64,000 nt of DNA from Toxoplasma gondii ME49. Taxonomy: Eukaryota > Apicomplexa > Conoidasida > Eucoccidiorida > Sarcocystidae. Shown here piece by piece: positions 56,201 to 64,000 of the stretch (its first letter is position 1; the number at the start of each line of letters is the position of its first letter). The notes under the pieces were generated by a model that made no database searches, was not told the origin of the DNA, and saw only the letters and a list, made by a program, of their open reading frames with translations. The translations under genes and the position numbers were made by a program. The DNA is taken from positions 4,674,212 through 4,738,211 of the forward strand of contig NC_031478.1 in assembly GCF_000006565.2 (NCBI RefSeq). The letters are read 5' to 3'.

Positions 56201-59200
56201 ATCATCAGGCTCGCGGTCAAGTACGCCGTCGCTAGCCGCAAATATTTGTCACGATGGAGTGATACGTTAACATCACAAAAAACATGAATATGCAAAACAA
56301 ACGCGCCTGATCACAGGCAGATGGGAAAGAGGAGAATAATGACATAACAGCATTGCTCCAGACATTTCCTCGACAGTATTTACTTGTGAATGCCATACGG
56401 CATGCAATCGGGTGAAGCGGAACGCGCCTCCTCCCTGTTATTCAAAAGGTAGCTGACTTGCCAAGCAGATCTTGAGGCCAAAGAAAAACATTCTCATCAT
56501 TGCACTACCGACACACACTGGTTGAATCGTTGACACGCGTCTCTGTGTACCTGCAGTGCGTCATGCGCTGTTTGTATCACAGGTTTTACTGCCCAGAAGC
56601 CCTGAAACCGGCACCGTGTCCCGCAGGTCACTACTGCCCCGCAGGTTCCCGGTACCCGATACCGTGCCCGGAACGCCATTATAGTCCCGCAGAGAAAGAA
56701 TCGGAAGCCGGTGCCTGCCGTTTGTGCCTCGCAGGTATGTATCTGTGGGTCAATGTGCTCATGGCATAGGGCGAGAGAACGGTAGATACTCCCGCATGTG
56801 ATACCGCCACTTTCGCTAGAGTCTGAAGAGTTTCAGTTGGTCTACATGTCTTTCGCTTGGCGGTATTCTGAAGACAAAAGGTCGATTCATTCTTTTTGTG
56901 CCACAGCCGACGACTTTGTGGTCTACCTTTAGCATGCCGATTGCTTGCCTGGGTTATCGCGGTGTGCTGCTTCAGGGAAAATTCCGTGAGAATTGTATCT
57001 CCCCTAAGAGCCGTTGCCCAAGGAATACTCTCATCCGGCTGGTTTGTTCCGTGTACATATCAGGCTACTACTGTGAGGCCGGCCATGGGGCCTTGACAAG
57101 CGGCAGTTTGTGTCCAGCAGGTTTCTACTGTCCCACTGGAACGGGTACACCGTATCCTTGCCCTGCTGGTACTTACGCCCCATCAAGGGGTAGCAAGGAG
57201 CCAAGCCACTGCGTGCCATGCCCAGGTGTGTGGCTCCTAGTACTTGACAAAGACAGCAGGAGGTGAAGCGGCTGCATGTTGCGTCTCCGCCACATGGTGC
57301 CGTAGATGGTAGTGTCTAAATGCCGCATGCGTATCGACACAGCGCGCTCCCCCGGACTCTTGCCGTGTTACAGTTACCCGTGGTTTGACCTAGCCTCGGC
57401 GTTGTCTGCCTATGACACACCGACACTTCTTCATTCCAATGCAACGCAAAGAAAATCAACGAGAGTGATAGATGCGACGTGAACTCACAACGAGCGTGCT
57501 CTATGGTATCTGGTGTGCGAACAGCGGCGCATTTCTGTGCTCAAGGATCTCCACAGCCCACAGGGGAATGCCCCTCGGGCACGTTCTGTCCCCAAGGCAC
57601 GTCTGTACCCCAGCCTTGTCCGGCGGGTTTCTCTTGCCCCGCAGGGGCAACTAAGCCTGATAGCTGCCCACCAAGTCACTACTGTCCAGGCGTATTAGGC
57701 GAGGCGTTGAAATGCCCCCTTGGGACGTACTGCCCCGTCGGTGCGCAATTCCCTGAGCTGTGTCCTGCAGGTGAGAAAGACGGACATCAAAGGATGATTT
57801 CTGCAGACTTTACCTTTTAAGGAAGTTTCACTATCAACTATCCGCGCACTTCACGTGGATGATATGGAAGGTTTGAGCAGCCGTCAGTTCACGAGTTGAG
57901 AGCGGCATTGTTTTGGCGTTTTCACCGGGTCAAAGACGATCACTGAGGTTCTTGATCGCATACTGCTTGCCTAGACTATGTGTTCTCATTTACAGGCACG
58001 TTTTCGAATCTCGTCTCCGCCGAGAGAAACACGGTCCAAGGGGGCTGCACGCTATGTCCCAAGGTATGAGTATGACCAGGTGCATATGGCCCATCAGTAA
58101 AGCATACGTTGCTGCGTAAACGTAATTGAGGGTACCACGTTATGGTACAGCGAGGTGAAGATGCGAATCGTACATTCAGATACAGATTGACAGGAGCTGC
58201 CGAGCATGCATCTGCTGTGTGCAGGGAAGATTTAGAGAACACGGCGCCAGCAACGTTTGCAGACCATGCGGAGCAGGTCATATTTGTTATGAGGGCTGCT
58301 CAGCTATGTAAGCAAAAAACAATATGAACGTCTGCACAGTCGCGCCACTGCAAGCAAGCGTCTACCTCACTATTTCTGAATTAGCGGCTCCGCAGACCTA
58401 GCACACCTTCGGATCTTTAGTGAAGGATCTCTTCGTACGACTTCTCTAAAGTCGAGAAAGGACATGGTGGATTTAAGTGTTGTGTCTGAAAAAAGAGTCA
58501 AGCCAAATGGGTCCCGCAATAGGACTACACCCAGTTTAGGAAGCCATTTACTTAGCATGCCGGCATCACACCCGGAGATTCCAAACGCTTGGTCGTTATC
58601 CGTTCGCCGTGCGTGCAACAGCGAGCATCAGTCCTCGCTTCTGAAGCTACAGCTGTTCAGCGGCTGTCCCACCGGAGACTGCAACTGTGCAACCACCCAG
58701 TGTCCGTGCAGTGACATGGTCTGGTTAGTGGACGAACAAACGTCTCGGTAATGGCTTTCTTGCGGCTAGATTCTAACGACGGCGATTCAGGTACCCAACA
58801 GATAGGGTGAACGAAAAAGGCGAGAGATGCCCTCCTGGTCACTATTGTCCCCAAGGCTCCTTCGAACCAGTCCCGTGCCCAGCTGGTACATACAATCCGT
58901 ACGAAGGGAAGGGCAATATATCGGATTGCTTCAGCTGCACCGTAAGTGGGAACAAACACACATTCAGTCTGTGAGCCAGGCTGATTCCCGTGAACGATGA
59001 ACGCCATCGCATCCAGTCTGCGCCTCTCTCTGACTTCCGGCATGGGCACGATTTGACCTTAAACATCTAAACCAGTAGTCCACCTCGTAGTATAGACTAC
59101 CCAGAACAAAAGTAGTTTACATAATCCTAGAAATCCCATTTTATAGTGTGTAACAGGGAGTCTAGCTTCAGTTGTTTTCTGATTGGTATTGCATGCTCTC

Positions 59201-62200
59201 AGTACGGAAGAAAATGAAAGGTTAACCTCTATTTACACACAACAGTTAGCGTAGCTGTAGATGAATATGAAAGCGTATTGTTTCTTCCGATAGTCGACGC
59301 TCAATCTTACCGCGCATGATACGTTTATGGTCCCAGCGCGGGTCACGTAATAAAAAGACATCACGATTTTAGATCTGTTGGTACAGAATGGCAAACCTAA
59401 TACCAGCCGTTCCGTATGTTCCATACAGACGAACATTAGGAAGGAGGCTACCAAAGTGAACATCATTATGTTTATATAGCTTGTATATTAGTGTTGGCTT
59501 TTCCAATTGTCAGAACGGCTCGGTCGGTACCCGTACTGGACAAAGCAGCTGTTCGTTTTGCGGTGGAAGCTCCTCGACATCTCCTGGAGGATCGCTTTGC
59601 CAATGCATTGGCGCCAACAGGTATGCGGTTTGAAAAAATGAGCACTTAGTCGATTGGTTCGATAAATTGTTGCATTGTGTGTTGTTGTAGTGGAACTGGG
59701 AAGGAGCACATGGGAAGACAAGCCGTCTGTGCTTTCAACGCCAAGCCTCATTTTGAGAAAGAATCCCCCGTTCAGAGATGTCTGTCAGTAGGCATACGAT
59801 GCGGTGTTCGAACCACCAAATGCGACCTGCGTACTGTGGAGCTACACGAGGAGATAACGTGCTCTCCGGTGCCCTCATTCCCGCAACACGTAACACAGCC
59901 GCCACGCCAGTACTATGGTTGGTGTACTAAGACTATCAGCGAACGCGAACACAGCCTGTTCACTTTCCTTCCTAATTGCCGCGAATCTGCCGGCATTGGT
60001 GGTGTGCGCGTCTGAGTGTAGAGTGTTTCAGCGAAGCACGCGGACCTGCGTTTGCCAAACGGGCTACATCTACGTCGAGAATGGCATTGATCTGTCGGAC
60101 CAGGATGGAAAGGGTGACTGCCAGGAGCAGGTAAAGCTTAAGCAGACAGGCTATTGACACCAATATCCAGAAACTGCATTCTCTGGAAAGGGGCCCGAGA
60201 ATGTCTGGACTTAGAAGAGACCCAGTACGTGAGCATGTCCTTCCACATTATAGCTGACGCGCCGACTATGGTATAGAGCACAGACGGTTCCGCATAGATA
60301 CCTGCCTGTTCTAATTAGAAATACGACACTATGTTGTGTATGGGTATTCGGGACCGTCTAGTGCTGATTCCACAGCATCGGGATAGAACGCTACCACGCA
60401 GGCAGTGCGGTTGTTTGTCGGCCGTCACGGACTCACAACTGGGTGGTGCAGCGGTGGAGAAGAGGCGCTTCGACATACACAACCAACTTCTGGAAGTTTT
60501 GAAGGGGGAATACACCGTTTTTGCCCTATGCGTCTATCTCTTGCTCTCCCGTTGCGTACGCATTCAGGCTTACGGTGAATGTGACTACGGAGAAGTGCGT
60601 GACCCGGAAAATAACTGCACTCTCGCTGACGTTCTCTGCAATACCCAATGCGGCCAACAAGGAGGGGTGTACGATGCTAACTACCAGCGATGTCTCTGCG
60701 CGAATATGTTGACAGCTGAGGAGGTACTGTTGACGGACGGGGAGGACAAACCCAGCTTTCTACCAAAGCAAACACGTTTTATGCATCGAACTGCAACAAT
60801 GGTAGCTCTTGCAGGAGTTGCCAGGCATTGTTACACTCCTCACGCGTTCCTCGTGTGTTATGTTCTCTCAAGACATCGCAAATGTATTTAGTGCCAGGGA
60901 TGATACGGCATATGTTTTAGACGATCGCTTCCACGCCTTGTCACGGTACACCTTTTGCGAGCTTGCCGAGACCCTCGCTGAATGCATTTTGAACATGTTT
61001 ATGCAGTAGCGGTGGCGCGTCCGATTTCGCTTTTCTTACGAGGGCGGTCACGGGTACCCCCAGAGTTCAAGGACGAAGGCCAGTTTTTCGAAGGGTGCTA
61101 TCACCATATCTAGGAATTTCTCGAGTGGATTCTGATATTTAAACGGTCCACATCACTCGCACCGAAACTGCGTGGAACTGATCGTTTTACTGCGTGCAGG
61201 TTTGTGATGAGACTTGTCGGCGGCGAGCAGGCAGCATGATCATTCATAATGGAAACTTGGTTTTCACTGACAGCTATGGGGTAAAAACGTCCGTCTTTTC
61301 CATGGAAACTCTTGAGGGAGATGCTCAAGTACTGGCTGGAAATGCACATTGCAGTCCAGACAGTGAGCTCGGCTGCAAGGTCACCATACAGGAAGTGTCT
61401 GAAGGTAAGTAGGGAGTCGATAGTCCAAATAGCTGTGTGACAAGTGAATCGTGTTATTGCCACTTAAACGCTCATCACTATTTGAGAGTAATCCCACAGA
61501 GAAGGGCGCAAACCCAAGAGGAACAGGCAGAAAATGATTCGCCAAGTTTTGTAACGTTCGTCTCGGAGAGGCAATCACGCTTACTCGTCCCGTAAGGTAG
61601 TCTCAATAGAATGTATTCGTGTGGAAGACCTTCATGGCTTTACGTGGCATGGATTCTTCGTTTTGATAGTGGGGTGGATGCTTGTTTCGATTGTGTCCTT
61701 CTTCGATTAGCACGACCCTGCAGCTTCCCTCGTCGCTCACGCTTGTCTCAGGTTCAGCTCAGCTCTTTTGTACAATCGTGTGGATCTGTGTCCTCCTCGA
61801 GTGACACAGTGGCATCGTGAAGTGAGGTGCGGCCGGTGAACATCGCATGGAATTGTGCGCACGCCATCGTTAGCAGAAAATGCAGGACGGGTTATCCACC
61901 GTGGCGGATATCTCTGTGCGAAATCACAGCGACCCACAGCCACGTACATTGGAAATACCTGTTGCCGGGGTAGACTTCTTAACGACGTTTGAATGTCTAC
62001 AGAAGGCATTCGCGGCCTGTTTGCTCCGCCACGTGATCTAGAAGTTATTATCAAGCGGCGAATAGGTGACGGAGTCTCTTCCAGACGCACTGGCTCCAGG
62101 CACTCCCTACTGAGATTTCCTACGATGGCATCCCTGTACGCACGTTTTATTAGTGGGGCAAGTATGCCTGAAACCGTTTCGTCGGCAGCAGAGACAACTT

Positions 62201-64000
62201 TGCGCAAGAAATCCTTGTTGAACCGGCAGCGAGATTGATTGCTGTTGCCGGGCATGTTCTGTACGAGGCTCATAAGTGGGAGCGACTGCTGCACACTTCA
62301 GCTCATGCATTTATTCGCATGCTCAAAGTGGCGCCACCACGAGCCGCCTAATAAGAGCGGTAATACGTCCTCAGCGGACTCAAGCAAACACCCTATGCAA
62401 AGCGGAGATACGTTTCAGGCATGAGTAACGTAGGGGATATACGTTTTAAACCTGTACAGTCCACATCACTTGCCCTCAGGCGAAATATCATATGGGAGAA
62501 GGCGCGTGCGCGCACAGGATCTGCTGGTTGTCTGTCGGCAACCTCTGTTTAGTACCTGCGCTATCTGGAATCTTGATTGTCCCTTCCTGTTGTCATCCAG
62601 AAATCCATCTGTCGCATACTTTGATCCCTTGTCGGCTGAACATCCGTCAAGTAACTCGGGCATTATGAACCCGATTCAGTGCATTACTGCCGGAACAACG
62701 GTCGCCTGGCTCGTGCGACCAGGGGAGGGAAATATAGCAGCTCCTCGTTATCCCGTTTACCTGAAGAAGGTAGCGACAAACACAGTGAAGGATTTCGACT
62801 ATGGATTATTCACGTAAGTGCGTTACTCGTAGGATGCAGGTGTTCACAGACAAACAAATCCACGATACGGCTCAGCCTGTAGTGTTTCGAATTGATGCAC
62901 CTGCATTGGGCGGTGTAGGAAACGGTTAGAATGCAGTCCTTAGCCTCCGAATAGTGCTCCTATACCTGAGAGCCCGCAAGTCTGACACCGTCCCATTCGT
63001 CGTCCTCTCTGTCAGAAGAACTATAAGATGACGTATACAAAGGGACTTTGGCAAAACAATTTCTAGTATCTGACGTCTCGAGTTAATCGCTGATGAGGAG
63101 CGTGTCGATTATGTCTACAACTAGCTGTACAACAAGTAGCACACACTGTGGCGGTATTTCAACCACGCAAACGATGATCCGTCATGTCGGTGGAGGCTTC
63201 AGACTTGACATAATTCACGATATCTACCGTTCCGTCGTGGGAGAAGCAGTGTCAACGGCACATCGGGTTTGTTTAACTTTGTTTTATTTGAGAATTGCAC
63301 AGCAAATATTGAGTTCTTTCTAGAGCCAAAAAGGGAAGCAGCTTTCTTGCATATGAAACAGAGCACTCCAAATCACGACGTCGTCATCGCAGAATACAAC
63401 ACGAGCTGCATCATTGTCGTGAGGGGTGTCCTGTGACCTAATCTGCTGTTTCAGGAAACTTAAAACAGACCTACTAGCAGGGGTGAAATTGTTGATGTTT
63501 GCGTACACGTTTGACAAAGCCGGCGTCTACTCGTTTGGGTTACAAGAAAACATATTTCATTACAGTCTGATCAAGGTGGTAGACGGTGTAGATGACATCT
63601 GTCCACCTGGATTCGAGTACCCACAACCGCAGACTCAAGAAACACTTGAGGCGCTAGGAATATCTGCAGCAGGCACCGTGCACCTGGCACCTGCTTGGAC
63701 GCCGATCAGCGTCGCGGTCGTAGGTGTCGTCGCGGCAATCACCGTCGCTGCTATATTTTCATACTTCTTCCGCAAATACTTTTGGGTCTTTCCGATTGAG
63801 GCGGAAAAGGTCACTGTTACGAAGCGCAGGTAAGCGCTACCTCTGTTTCCCTAGTATATGTTGCTGTTTCGTCTGTTTGCACTTAAACACGACTAGGTAA
63901 GCAGCTGCACATCCACTATCACACAAGCCCCAGTGAGATTTGTTCAAATATTAGTCTGCATCTTACGCTGCGTTTGCGCGCCCTTATCCTATGCAGGCAT
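16414..64000 (+). CDS. Giant modular cysteine-repeat (GCC2/GCC3) type I membrane protein, 3' partial
   Basis: One gene of at least 75 exons covering 47.6 kb. Domain order: signal sequence; Ig-like beta repeats; GCC2/GCC3 (ephrin-receptor-like) cysteine modules with the signature C-P-x-G-x-Y/F-C; PAN/apple; GCC; six-bladed NHL propeller; GCC; F5/8 type C; GCC; small EGF-like units; juxtamembrane beta domain; one transmembrane helix (63702-63770). All are on one strand. Introns between 23621 and 59620 join in consistent phase through 62 exons (about 3,358 residues), which argues for one polypeptide rather than several genes. The last exon seen ends at 63829 before GTAAGC in phase 2, and an acceptor at 63995-63996 opens the next exon at the window edge, so the cytoplasmic part lies outside. 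The family is known in apicomplexans as 'GCC2 and GCC3 domain-containing' proteins, related to the cysteine repeat modular proteins (CRMPs) of Plasmodium and Toxoplasma. I see no kringle domain, so direct CRMP orthology is not claimed. Likely at the cell surface or in a secretory organelle, with the array outside. Confidence 0.85.
17622..22805 (+). other. N-terminal tandem Ig-like beta repeats
   Basis: Exons 17622-17906, 18228-18682, 19463-19933, 20117-20365, 20618-20757, 21133-21306, 21918-22125 and 22641-22805; the first two are firm, the rest are weaker and at least one more exon near 21.6 kb is missing. The repeat unit can be seen by aligning two copies: VETGSPMMNIIQQP to VLEVVDSHGKRMTSS in the first, and IAPGLPTSLAIVEQP to VEVQDKHGNRASG in the second. 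Each copy then has a G-x-Y-L/T strand. The pattern x-V-x-D-x-H-G-N/K-R is the 'D..G' turn of Ig-like, invasin-type repeats. Exon 21918-22125 (VREGSSIDLSFQL, then DSVYVSIS) looks like a Calx-beta or cadherin-like variant. Role presumably adhesion or a stalk. No cysteine array is present here. Confidence 0.6.
22913..38300 (+). other. GCC2/GCC3 cysteine-repeat array, first block
   Basis: Exons: 22913-23162, 23951-24122, 24374-24511, 24720-24840, 25273-25429, 25730-26007, 26553-26732, 27392-27581, 28138-28261, 28888-28954, 29358-29563, 29810-29888, 30197-30226, 30694-30824, 31165-31255, 31834-32174, 32731-32786, 33350-33514, 33739-33884, 34290-34645, 35166-35399, 35888-36033, 36429-36496, 36742-36830, 37165-37330, and the start of 38172-38837. 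The modules repeat C-x2-C-P-x-G-x-Y/F-C with a C-P-x-G-T-Y/F-x-x-x-x-G step, for example CERCPAGYYCPN then CPSGTYNPFEG in exon 27392-27581. Many introns fall at the P-P-G glycine in phase 1, cutting modules at the same codon. Exons 22913 and 23951 join in phase 2 and begin the array (GICPCPAGYVCDG). Confidence 0.88.
23800..23821. repeat. (TA)n microsatellite in an intron of the giant gene
   Basis: Perfect alternating TA tract of about 22 bases in the intron between 23162 and 23951. Confidence 0.9.
38330..39830 (+). other. Three PAN/apple-like domains
   Basis: Exon 38172-38837 (666 nt, phase 1 at both ends) holds a last GCC module and then two PAN/apple units. The first starts at GCFEIDKEA and shows the SGSDCMTRCQGDSVCKYFSW core. 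The second starts at DFSGTVIATY and shows AQLCQSRCVTNDRCSVFVYD, then CYLKAHDA. Exons 39419-39578 and 39761-39966 carry a third, more diverged unit (CTGVEQGYADLL, CEVTAGCRGIQYFE, then RCGSV) before GCC modules resume. In PAN domains the C-x3-C plus C-x-x-F/Y pattern forms the core disulfides. In apicomplexans PAN domains are known from micronemal adhesins that bind host glycans or proteins; a binding role here is inferred. Confidence 0.8.
39632..39659. repeat. (CA)n microsatellite in an intron of the giant gene
   Basis: A CA dinucleotide run with one T interruption, lying in the intron between the exons ending at 39578 and starting at 39761 (the intron inside the third PAN-like unit). Confidence 0.9.
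39850..42845 (+). other. GCC2/GCC3 cysteine-repeat array, second block
   Basis: Exons 39761-39966 (second half), 40351-40459, 40826-40920, 41373-41525, 41945-42157 and 42573-42845. All joins agree in phase, and most are phase 1. Modules read LCPKGTYCPPGSARP, SPCPAGYYCAEGTES, CPEGRVCDEPG and similar. The block ends at VPG in phase 1, where the NHL propeller is inserted. Confidence 0.87.
43444..47732 (+). other. Six-bladed NHL/SMP-30-like beta-propeller
   Basis: Exons 43444-43590, 44097-44216, 44573-44767, 45383-45495, 45723-45839, 46253-46293, 47150-47291, 47472-47524 and 47588-47732 join in phase. Six blade strands are visible: DIYVVDGQVVKKID, ILYISYSGESKILSYDL, FLYIVEPDAHKVVRLNL, YLYVADTGNKRVLMVDG, LLIADEIAQRIWQV, and VFVSDTRRSYLE. 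Blades 2 to 4 are preceded by an NHL-type 'P-x-x-L/V-A/S-x-D' step (PERLALDVAGN, PVGIAVDN, PLDVSIDDEG). Several strand pairs are split by introns inside the repeat, and only the correct splice restores the motif (NKR|VLMVDG, YSG|ESKIL, TRR|SYLE). NHL propellers bind proteins, RNA or glycans; here it must be extracellular. The first exon could start earlier, since the frame is open from 43275. Confidence 0.8.
47886..48711 (+). other. Post-propeller linker and GCC module
   Basis: Exon 47886-48003 leaves the propeller (QVFDVLIGGERANNLKRL, which may close a beta sandwich with the preceding exon) and re-enters the cysteine array at CPPG in phase 1. Exon 48520-48711 is a GCC exon (CIPCPAGMYCQ, SYFCPQGSSSP, NHYCGRDEG), phase 1 at both ends. 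Confidence 0.8.
48991..49923 (+). other. F5/8 type C (discoidin-like) domain
   Basis: Exons 48991-49214 and 49725-49923, entering and leaving in phase 1. The sequence begins NNVAANKSIGTTSRKD, continues with RPENAVDGA and DKGWLSKRTHDGS, then VEIELDAYYVISKYRIFSG. After the splice come FLILAWNEQAAQWLQ, the NDQVEVEGS turn and QVFVAEIELYG. This is the order of the galactose-binding-like jelly roll: N-x-A-V-D-G, W, a V-x-I-x-L-x-x-x-Y-x-I strand pair, and a terminal hydrophobic-E-x-E-L-Y-G strand. The length (about 140 residues) fits one domain. Such domains bind glycans or phospholipids at cell surfaces. Confidence 0.8.
50457..59620 (+). other. GCC2/GCC3 cysteine-repeat array, third block
   Basis: Exons 50457-50566, 50885-51064, 51314-51465, 51895-52108, 52323-52742, 53150-53243, 53525-53702, 54036-54081, 54445-54608, 55715-55849, 56583-56734, 57064-57225, 57525-57770, 57996-58063, 58225-58307, 58791-58941 and 59514-59620, all joining in phase. 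Exon 52323-52742 (420 nt) is the longest uninterrupted stretch of modules and shows the period well (CTAGYFCPEGSAYQRPCPLG, CPPGHYCVSGTDEPTPCSPG). Exon 57525-57770 is similar. The last exon changes character (CSFCGG, LCQCIGANR) and leads into the membrane-proximal region. The first exon's donor could be GTGAAG at 50567 or a GC donor six bases later. Confidence 0.87.
60022..61404 (+). other. Membrane-proximal EGF-like cysteine units
   Basis: Exons 60022-60130, 60568-60723 and 61200-61404. The splice from 59620 to 60022 in phase 2 rebuilds CQCIGANRVFQRSTRTCVCQ, a compact C-x-C unit. The next two exons give ECDYGEVRDPENNC, CNTQCGQQGGVYD, RCLCANM, then VCDETCRRRAGS and a cysteine-poor beta stretch ending in HCSPDSELGCKVTIQE. 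From family knowledge this C-x-G-x-N-R-x-F-Q motif marks the region just outside the membrane in apicomplexan GCC2/GCC3 proteins. Exit is phase 1 at GTAAGT. Confidence 0.78.
61405..62600 (+). other. Unresolved stretch of the giant gene (missing exon or exons)
   Basis: The exon before ends in phase 1 and the exon after begins in phase 2, so at least one exon must lie here. The best candidate starts after CTCAG at 61758 (LLYNRVDLCPPRVTQ) and ends before GTGAGG. A second open piece near 61878-62030 reads EIPVAGVDFLTTFECLQ. I could not join them in phase with confidence. Confidence 0.4.
62601..63829 (+). other. Juxtamembrane beta domain, transmembrane helix and start of the tail
   Basis: Exons 62601-62813 and 63455-63829 join in phase 2. 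The first reads NPSVAYFDPLSAEH, then SGIMNPIQCITAGTTVAWLV. The second has LLAGVKLLMFAYTFDKAG and VYSFGLQENIFHYSLIKVV, a cupredoxin-like pattern (F-x-Y-x-F-x-x-x-G-x-Y-x-F). A single hydrophobic helix follows (PISVAVVGVVAAITVAAIF, 63702-63770), then FFRKYFWVFPIEAEKV on the cytoplasmic side. The basic residues after the helix fit a type I topology. The exon ends at a GTAAGC donor in phase 2, and an acceptor (TATGCAG) ends at 63996. Confidence 0.82.

Noticed and set aside
59677..60015. Plus-strand frame of 112 codons with several cysteines
   Set aside because: Direct splicing from 59620 to 60022 rebuilds a conserved C-x-C unit in phase 2, placing this frame inside an intron.
1..64000. Search for CRISPR arrays, prokaryotic operons, insertion sequences, rRNA or tRNA genes
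   Set aside because: No spaced direct repeats, transposase-like frames, ribosomal sequence or cloverleaf was found. The repeats present are dinucleotide microsatellites in introns.

Overview
The window is nuclear DNA of a eukaryote with many introns, most likely a coccidian apicomplexan of the Toxoplasma/Neospora/Besnoitia/Cystoisospora group. The reasons are mixed base composition, dense introns with GTRAGN donors and pyrimidine-AG acceptors, TA microsatellites inside introns, and a very large surface protein built on GCC2/GCC3 cysteine repeats. The genus is an inference. No prokaryotic operon, rRNA, tRNA or CRISPR array was seen.

Layout. (1) 151-10402, plus strand: replication factor C large subunit (RFC1). 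It resolves into 16 exons whose phases all agree (3450 nt, 1149 residues), with a BRCT domain, an RFC-type AAA+ domain and the RFC1 C-terminal domain. (2) 10403-12331: intergenic. (3) 12332-13036, minus strand: a small gene for a predicted secreted, cysteine-rich protein of 234 residues that I do not recognise. (4) 13037-16413: a 3.4 kb divergent intergenic stretch that should hold the promoters of (3) and (5). (5) 16414 to beyond 64000, plus strand: one giant gene for a type I membrane protein, cut by the right edge of the window.

The giant gene reads, from N to C terminus: signal sequence, tandem Ig-like beta repeats, a long GCC2/GCC3 cysteine-repeat array, two PAN/apple domains and a third PAN-like domain, more GCC repeats, a six-bladed NHL-type beta-propeller, a GCC exon, an F5/8-type C (discoidin) domain, another long GCC array, two small EGF-like cysteine units, a conserved juxtamembrane beta domain, one transmembrane helix, and the start of a cytoplasmic tail. 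From 23951 to 59620 I could chain 62 exons without a break in reading phase (10,074 nt, about 3,358 residues). The weak spots are the N-terminal repeats (19.0-22.6 kb) and a gap at 61405-62600.

RFC1 is a housekeeping DNA replication gene. The giant protein is probably a cell-surface or secretory-organelle receptor or adhesin of the apicomplexan cysteine-repeat family. Its function cannot be read from the sequence, but adhesive and ligand-binding folds (PAN, discoidin, NHL propeller) have been placed within a cysteine-repeat scaffold, mostly at phase-1 introns.
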